DNA of 20,305 nt. Origin: JBHPCZ01 sp042573625. GTDB taxonomy: Bacteria; Desulfobacterota; Desulfobacteria; Desulfobacterales; UBA11574. Shown here in pieces: positions 19,796 to 20,305 of this stretch. The notes beneath the pieces are model-generated. The model had not been told where the DNA came from. It was given only the letters and a program-made list of their open reading frames with translations, and ran no database searches. Each line of letters opens with the position of its first letter. Position 1 is the first letter of the stretch. The position numbers and the translations under genes were made by a program. The stretch is from contig JBHPCZ010000060.1 in assembly GCA_042573625.1 (NCBI GenBank), positions 1 through 20,305 of the forward strand, given 5' to 3'.

Positions 19796-20305
19796 TTTTA
19801 GCAGCTCCTCATTTGGATGTTAAAGGTATTATCGAAGTAACTACTCGATCAGCGATTGGTTCTTCTAATTCAGATCAGTGACAGTTTGAACAGTATTTTG
19901 AGATCAGTACAGCGTCTTGAGAATGGGGCTCGATAACAATTAGAATTGTCCGATTTAAATAATAAATTTGATACACATGCTAAGCAGAATTGTCAAGACT
20001 GATGTATTAGCGTAAAATGCAGACACAATTTACGCTATATTGAAAGATAGGTGACAAAAGATGCGTTGAGGTTTGTTGTTAAATTCTTGAAATACAGTAA
20101 CAGATTTTTTTTGTTTTATAGGATTACGAAAAGGTGACGATATCTTCCCCTGATCACCTCATTAAAAGTACCGATACCTTACAATTATCACAGGTTTGAC
20201 CGGCTTTGTGATATCTTACCAGAAACCAAAATATCACCAAGTGCAGATTACTTGCCTGCATCAAAACTCTAAACTGAATCGTCTGGGAGTATGATTTCAT
20301 ACACA
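19796..20305. other. Intergenic region with hairpins
   Basis: No gene supported on either strand. It contains a 9-bp perfect inverted repeat (20008-20037), an ATCACA/TGTGAT pair at about 20188-20213, GTGATAT/ATATCAC at 20210-20236, and a partial copy (20219-20251) of the repeat seen at 18371-18403. Confidence 0.5.
20008..20037. promoter_or_regulatory. 9-bp-arm perfect inverted repeat
   Basis: TAGCGTAAA (20008-20016), 12 bases, TTTACGCTA (20029-20037). No U-run follows, so an operator or a site of recombination fits better than a terminator. Confidence 0.4.

Noticed and set aside
1..20305. CRISPR array, tRNA, rRNA, transposase or integrase
   Set aside because: No regularly spaced short repeats, cloverleaf-like segments or recognisable recombinase genes were seen on either strand.

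Overview
The window looks like accessory DNA of an anaerobic, mid-GC bacterium, most likely a sulfate-reducing deltaproteobacterium of the Desulfobacterales type. That placement is inferred from gene content: two DUF3795 proteins, three DGC zinc-binding proteins, DUF3786, DUF1638, a Nif11 protein, a 2x[4Fe-4S] protein and a citE-like lyase. No ribosomal or other marker gene is present to confirm it. Every recognisable complete gene is on the minus strand; only a fumarylacetoacetate hydrolase fragment at the left edge is on the plus strand. No tRNA, rRNA, CRISPR array, transposase or integrase was seen.

Region 1 (1-8080) resembles a gene-cassette array. It holds unrelated, mostly one-gene units read in one direction: a SpoIIE-phosphatase fragment, DUF3795, a DJ-1/PfpI protein, a zinc-ribbon plus second DUF3795, a methyltransferase, a cupin plus an Fe-S protein, another methyltransferase and an alpha/beta hydrolase. 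Several junctions carry attC-like imperfect palindromes (best at 6737-6794, 2490-2546 and 4250-4372), and cassette genes often start just after a GTTATRC-like core. The left edge carries a perfect 52-bp inverted repeat (1-52 / 481-532) around the hydrolase fragment, either a rearrangement or a contig-end artefact.

Region 2 (8081-9396) holds a MarR regulator with palindromic candidate operators upstream and downstream, and a non-coding stretch with a possible gene remnant.

Region 3 (9397-15737) is the most interesting part: a 12-gene, single-strand cluster read from an ECF sigma factor with a cysteine-containing tail. In order it has the sigma factor, a SHOCT membrane protein, a small Cys-rich protein, an Fe-S domain protein, DGC protein A, DUF3786, Nif11, DGC protein B, an unknown CxxC protein, DUF1638, a thioredoxin-like protein and DGC protein C. 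The products are rich in cysteine and probable metal or cluster sites, so a thiol, metal or corrinoid-linked stress or redox system is a reasonable guess, but its function is not known. DGC-B sits between two copies of a segment with a 96-bp identical core, running from the Nif11 stop to the next gene's start. This marks a recent duplication. The thioredoxin-like gene appears to start at ACG and lacks the first cysteine of its usual CxxC.

Region 4 (15738-20305) has a higher-GC citE/HpcH-type lyase directly behind a DUF4143-type ATPase, a two-CBS-domain protein and a small lipoprotein. The long intergenic stretches contain hairpins and a degenerate dispersed repeat.
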